From contig NZ_JABBGJ010000044.1 in the NCBI RefSeq assembly GCF_012927345.1, positions 1-64,000 of the forward strand: a stretch of 64,000 bases of DNA, given 5' to 3'. A model generated the notes under the pieces. The model saw only the letters and a list, made by a program, of their open reading frames with translations, made no database searches and was not told where the DNA came from. Shown here piece after piece: positions 61,469-64,000 of the stretch (the first letter of the stretch is position 1; each line of letters starts with the position of its first letter). Origin of the DNA: Paraburkholderia polaris (GTDB lineage Bacteria; Pseudomonadota; Gammaproteobacteria; Burkholderiales; Burkholderiaceae). A program made the translations under genes and the position numbers.

Positions 61469-61621
61469 CTATTTCTTCTTGACCGGTGCGCTGGCCGCAG
61501 CAGTCTTCGGCGCGACCGCCGAGGACACGACCGCCGCTGGAGAAATCACCTTTTTGGGTTGTTTAGGCTTTTTGGCCTCGCGATTACCGCGCATCGTGCT
61601 CTTTGCCAATATGTTCCCCAT
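61469..61621 (-). CDS. 50-residue Lys/Ala-rich basic protein
   Basis: ATG 61621 opens 50 codons to TAG at 61469. The sequence MGNILAKSTMRGNREAKKPK, then QPKKVISPAAVVSSAV and a KKK end, is strongly basic and matches the widespread small 'STMRGNREAKKPKQPKK' proteins of proteobacteria. The function is unknown; the charge suggests nucleic-acid or ribosome association. The gene is easily missed because of its size. Confidence 0.75.
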   Translation of the reverse strand: MGNILAKSTMRGNREAKKPKQPKKVISPAAVVSSAVAPKTAAASAPVKKK

Positions 61622-61689
61622 GATTTGCCGATCGCGAAAGCGACAGCCGTATCACGCAGTTTGGGCGCATCTGGTCACTCTGTCGCGAT

Positions 61690-61860
61690 TTATCTCTGCA
61701 TTCCGGAATATTTCCTTCGCCACCGGCTGGGAGAGCCTGCGCACCTTCGGCCGCACCTTCCACGGCATCACCGGCCAAAGCCCCAGCGCCCTGCGCCTTG
61801 AGGCCCAGGCCAACATGCCTCAACTCGACCGCGTGCCTGCCGCTGGATTAAACCGGTCGA
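61690..61860 (+). pseudogene. AraC-family regulator C-terminal fragment
   Basis: The plus-strand frame reads FATGWESLRTFGRTFHGITG, QSPSALRLEAQANMP and QLDRVPA, corresponding to the second HTH of AraC regulators (ESLGTFGRTFRxxTGxSPxxLRA... LxRVPACF). The first HTH and any effector domain are absent upstream, and the frame continues beyond the homology. It is a short relic of a deleted gene. Confidence 0.55.
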
Positions 61861-62015
61861 TGCAACACACCAGAGACCGCGCAAGCTGTGGGCGTGTTGC
61901 AGACGAAACCAATGTCAGCTCGGGCATGCCGTCGTCTCCATCTGCAAAGGAGTACTCGTGAAACCCGCATGGGTCGCTTCATGTCGTGACCATTGACGGG
62001 CCCGGAAACGCGTCT

Positions 62016-62174
62016 TCAGCGTCTGTGGCGCATCAACTCCCAGCAATCGCGATGATCCATCCGCTTGAGTTTCCGCCGCCGTGTCATTTCGCGCCAATAG
62101 TGAACGGCAACCAGCAGCACGGCGACGCTCAGCCCACACAGGCCCACGACGATTCCTGTCCACGATTCGACCAC
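62016..62174 (-). CDS. Small single-span membrane protein (52 aa)
   Basis: GTG 62174 follows AAGGAG with six-base spacing. The peptide begins MVESWTGIVVGLCGLSVAVL, one hydrophobic span (about residues 6-24), then the basic tail YWREMTRRRKLKRMDHRD. The positive-inside rule puts the tail in the cytoplasm. No known family. It lies about 40 bases downstream of the 68-residue gene on the same strand and may be cotranscribed. Confidence 0.6.
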   Translation of the reverse strand: MVESWTGIVVGLCGLSVAVLLVAVHYWREMTRRRKLKRMDHRDCWELMRHRR

Positions 62175-62214
62175 GGAACACTCCTTGACTGTGAAACTGA
62201 TCAAGCGGTACGCG

Positions 62215-62421
62215 TCATTCGTCGTTCAGGATACGAGCGGCAGCCTTCAGAAACATCTGTCCGTCATCGGTAATGAGAGGACGTTGTTGCCCGGAAGCGA
62301 GGTTTTCCAGCGTGATGAGTTGGCGGTCCAGAAGCGCTCCCAGATCGGCACCGTCCAGACTCAACAGATCCGGTGCATCCTTGAGCAGCATGAGGGTCGC
62401 GAATTCATGTGGACTGAGCAT
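62215..62421 (-). CDS. Small conserved protein (68 aa), paralogue of the gene at 9095-9289
   Basis: ATG 62421 follows AGGAGACGGAG. The sequence MLSPHEFATLMLLKDAPDLL shares the first 11 residues and overall helix pattern with the 64-residue protein at 9.1 kb, though the middle (SLDGADLGALLDRQLITLEN) and end (MFLKAAARILNDE) have diverged. Unknown function, cytoplasmic. Two copies in one window suggest a family spread in this genome. Confidence 0.75.
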   Translation of the reverse strand: MLSPHEFATLMLLKDAPDLLSLDGADLGALLDRQLITLENLASGQQRPLITDDGQMFLKAAARILNDE

Positions 62422-62831
62422 CTCCGTCTCCTGGCTGAGCCTGTTGCTTCGCTGGGAACCTGATCCGTTGGCCTCGCTTGGCGAGCAGGATCAATTCGGG
62501 GATGGCTGCTGCGGGATGCCACCTTGCGTTCGGGTGGCATGTCGCGCGCCAAGGCACCCATCTTAATGCTGAGGTGTCCAACAGATCAATATGTGGGAAA
62601 ATCTTTTTGCGATATTTTTACATCCCCACCGCAATGCCGTCGCGGTGCAGCATGACCTGTCAATCCGCGATCGCGCGCCGCTTCGCGCCACGTGTTGGCC
62701 AGCGCACATACTTAATGGGTACCAGTCCGATCCTGATGAAAATCCTGGCAGCGCTTCCATACGCCAGCCTGCATACTCGAGGCGAGGCCCGGATACCGGG
62801 CGCTGTGATCGAAACCTGAAGGAGACAACAG
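62422..62831. other. Stretch before the amidohydrolase
   Basis: About 410 bases; no gene is supported. It carries the promoters of the divergent 68-residue gene and of the amidohydrolase. A short AT-rich patch (62583-62630, TATTTTTAC) may belong to one of them. Confidence 0.35.
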
Positions 62832-64000
62832 TTGACCACCTTCCTCCTACGTAACGGCGCGCTTCTCGATCCTACCCACCCCGATCTGCTAGAAGGCTTC
62901 GAAGTCCTCATCGAGGACGGCTTCATCCGCGAAGTTTCCGATAAGCCGATAAAAAGCAGCAACGCGCGCGTCATCGACGTCAAAGGCAAAACGATCATGC
63001 CGGGTCTGATCGATCTGCATGTGCATGTCGTCGCGATCGAGTTCAACCTCCCGCGCGTCGCGACGCTACCCAACGTGCTGGTTACGCTACGCGCCGTGCC
63101 GATCATGCGCGCGATGCTGCGCCGCGGCTTCACCACCGTGCGCGACGCAGGGGGCGCCGGGCATCCATTCAAGCAGGCGGTCGAGTCAGGGCTCATTGAA
63201 GGTCCACGTCTCTTCGTATCCGGCCGCGCGTTAAGCCAGACGGGTGGGCATGCCGATCCGCGCGCCCGTTCCGACTACATGCCACCCGATTCACCCTGCG
63301 GATGCTGCGTGCGCGTGGGCGCGCTTGGCCGCGTAGCGGACGGCGTCGATGAAGTGCGCCGGGCCGTGCGCGAGGAACTGCAGATGGGCGCCGATCAGAT
63401 CAAGATCATGGCTTCGGGCGGCGTTGCCTCACCCACCGATCCGGTCGGCGCATTCGGTTACTCCGAAGATGAGATCCGCGCCATCGTAGCCGAAGCTCAG
63501 GGGCGCGGCACCTATGTGCTAGCTCATGCCTATACGCCTGCGGCGATCGCGCGCGCGGTGCGCTGCGGCGTGCGCACGATCGAACACGGCAATCTGATTG
63601 ACGATGAGACCGCCCGCCTCGTCGCGGAGCACGGCGCGTATGTCGTGCCAACCCTTGTCACTTACGACGCCCTTGCAAGCGAAGGCGAGAAATATGGGCT
63701 GCCGCCAGAAAGCATTGCCAAGGTCGCGGACGTGCATGGCGCCGGCATGCACTCGATTGAAATCATGAAGCGCGCCGGGGTCAAGATGGGCTTCGGCACG
63801 GACTTGCTCGGCGAGGCGCAGCGTCTGCAAAGCGATGAGTTCCGGATCCTGGCCGAAGTCCTGTCACCAGCCGAGGTGATCGCGAGCGCGACCCTCGTTG
63901 GTGCGGAAGTGCTCGGTATGCAGGACAAGCTCGGCAGAATCATGCCGGGTGCCCATGCCGATGTGCTGGTGGTTGATGGCAATCCTCTGAAGTCCGTTGA
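62832..64000 (+). CDS. Metal-dependent amidohydrolase, 3' end beyond window
   Basis: TTG 62832 follows GAAGGAGA and the frame stays open for 389 codons to the right edge. The N-terminus (MTTFLLRNGALLDPTHPDLL) and MPGLIDLHVH are typical of the amidohydrolase superfamily. Metal ligands are all visible: His63 and His65, Lys191 (QIKIMASGG, carboxylated lysine), His232, His252 and Asp324 (FGTDLL), a binuclear zinc set as in prolidase-like Xaa-Pro or imidazolonepropionase relatives. The substrate is not readable. Near the edge the sequence has ADVLVVDGNPL, the usual C-terminal beta-sandwich, so only a few residues are missing. Confidence 0.88.
   Translation, partial: MTTFLLRNGALLDPTHPDLLEGFEVLIEDGFIREVSDKPIKSSNARVIDVKGKTIMPGLIDLHVHVVAIEFNLPRVATLPNVLVTLRAVPIMRAMLRRGFTTVRDAGGAGHPFKQAVESGLIEGPRLFVSGRALSQTGGHADPRARSDYMPPDSPCGCCVRVGALGRVADGVDEVRRAVREELQMGADQIKIMASGGVASPTDPVGAFGYSEDEIRAIVAEAQGRGTYVLAHAYTPAAIARAVRCGVRTIEHGNLIDDETARLVAEHGAYVVPTLVTYDALASEGEKYGLPPESIAKVADVHGAGMHSIEIMKRAGVKMGFGTDLLGEAQRLQSDEFRILAEVLSPAEVIASATLVGAEVLGMQDKLGRIMPGAHADVLVVDGNPLKSV

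Overview
The window looks like a chromosomal segment of a Burkholderiales bacterium, most likely a Paraburkholderia. It has high GC, strong GGAGG-type ribosome binding sites, a Burkholderia-type porin, LysR regulators paired with redox enzymes, Hsp20 pairs, an orphan ParA and a giant cyclic-glucan synthase. No tRNA, rRNA, CRISPR array, complete insertion sequence or prophage was seen. It reads as an accessory, metabolically versatile region carrying several visible gene-decay scars.

Layout. 1-9 kb: the 5' end of an ankyrin-repeat gene running off the left edge; small secreted or hypothetical proteins; a glycine/tyrosine/histidine-rich exported protein; a FUSC-type membrane protein; a LysR gene broken by one in-frame stop, divergent from a FAD monooxygenase; BON, ABM and SRPBCC proteins. 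9-14 kb: small hypotheticals, an EthD-like protein, a 14-TM-type MFS exporter, and an Hsp20 pair whose first member has lost its start. 14.4-19.4 kb: a 1660-residue hybrid histidine kinase with two kinase cores and three receivers. 19.9-26.4 kb: orphan ParA, NTF2-like and aldo/keto reductase pair, SDR divergent from LysR, DUF2164, cupin, LysR.

26.4-34 kb is the most rearranged part. A divergent acetolactate synthase large subunit without a small subunit is preceded by a decayed SucA N-terminus that overlaps its start codon. Then come an SDR N-terminal stub overlapping the start of a GlxA-type regulator, a Mug-like glycosylase, and an MFS/HlyD/OMF efflux operon with an internal deletion that joins the start of HlyD to the end of the OMF. 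An SDR C-terminal stub follows. An identical 13-bp LysR-type box lies upstream of both the LysR gene at 26.4 kb and the damaged efflux operon at 31 kb, which suggests one regulon.

34-47.7 kb: LysR divergent from a DUF2817 peptidase-like gene, a porin, and an intact MdtABC/NodT-type RND efflux operon. The second RND pump carries a long low-complexity periplasmic insert, and the outer-membrane lipoprotein has a 10-copy 9-bp repeat in front of its signal sequence. 47.8-52 kb: catalase-like peroxidase with cytochrome b561, a His/Ala-rich protein, a zinc-ribbon-like protein, and an NCS1 permease. 52.3-61 kb: one 8.6-kb NdvB-type gene, translationally overlapped by a 42-codon small ORF. 61-64 kb: small proteins, an AraC remnant, and an amidohydrolase cut by the right edge.

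The main functional themes are export (MFS, RND, porin), redox and aromatic metabolism under LysR control, stress proteins, and periplasmic glucan synthesis. I did not find a clearly new multi-gene defence or mobile system. The best candidates for something undescribed are the SucA-leader/ALS pair, the shared LysR box linking two loci, and the small ORF coupled to the glucan synthase. All family assignments come from reading motifs by eye; no database search was run.
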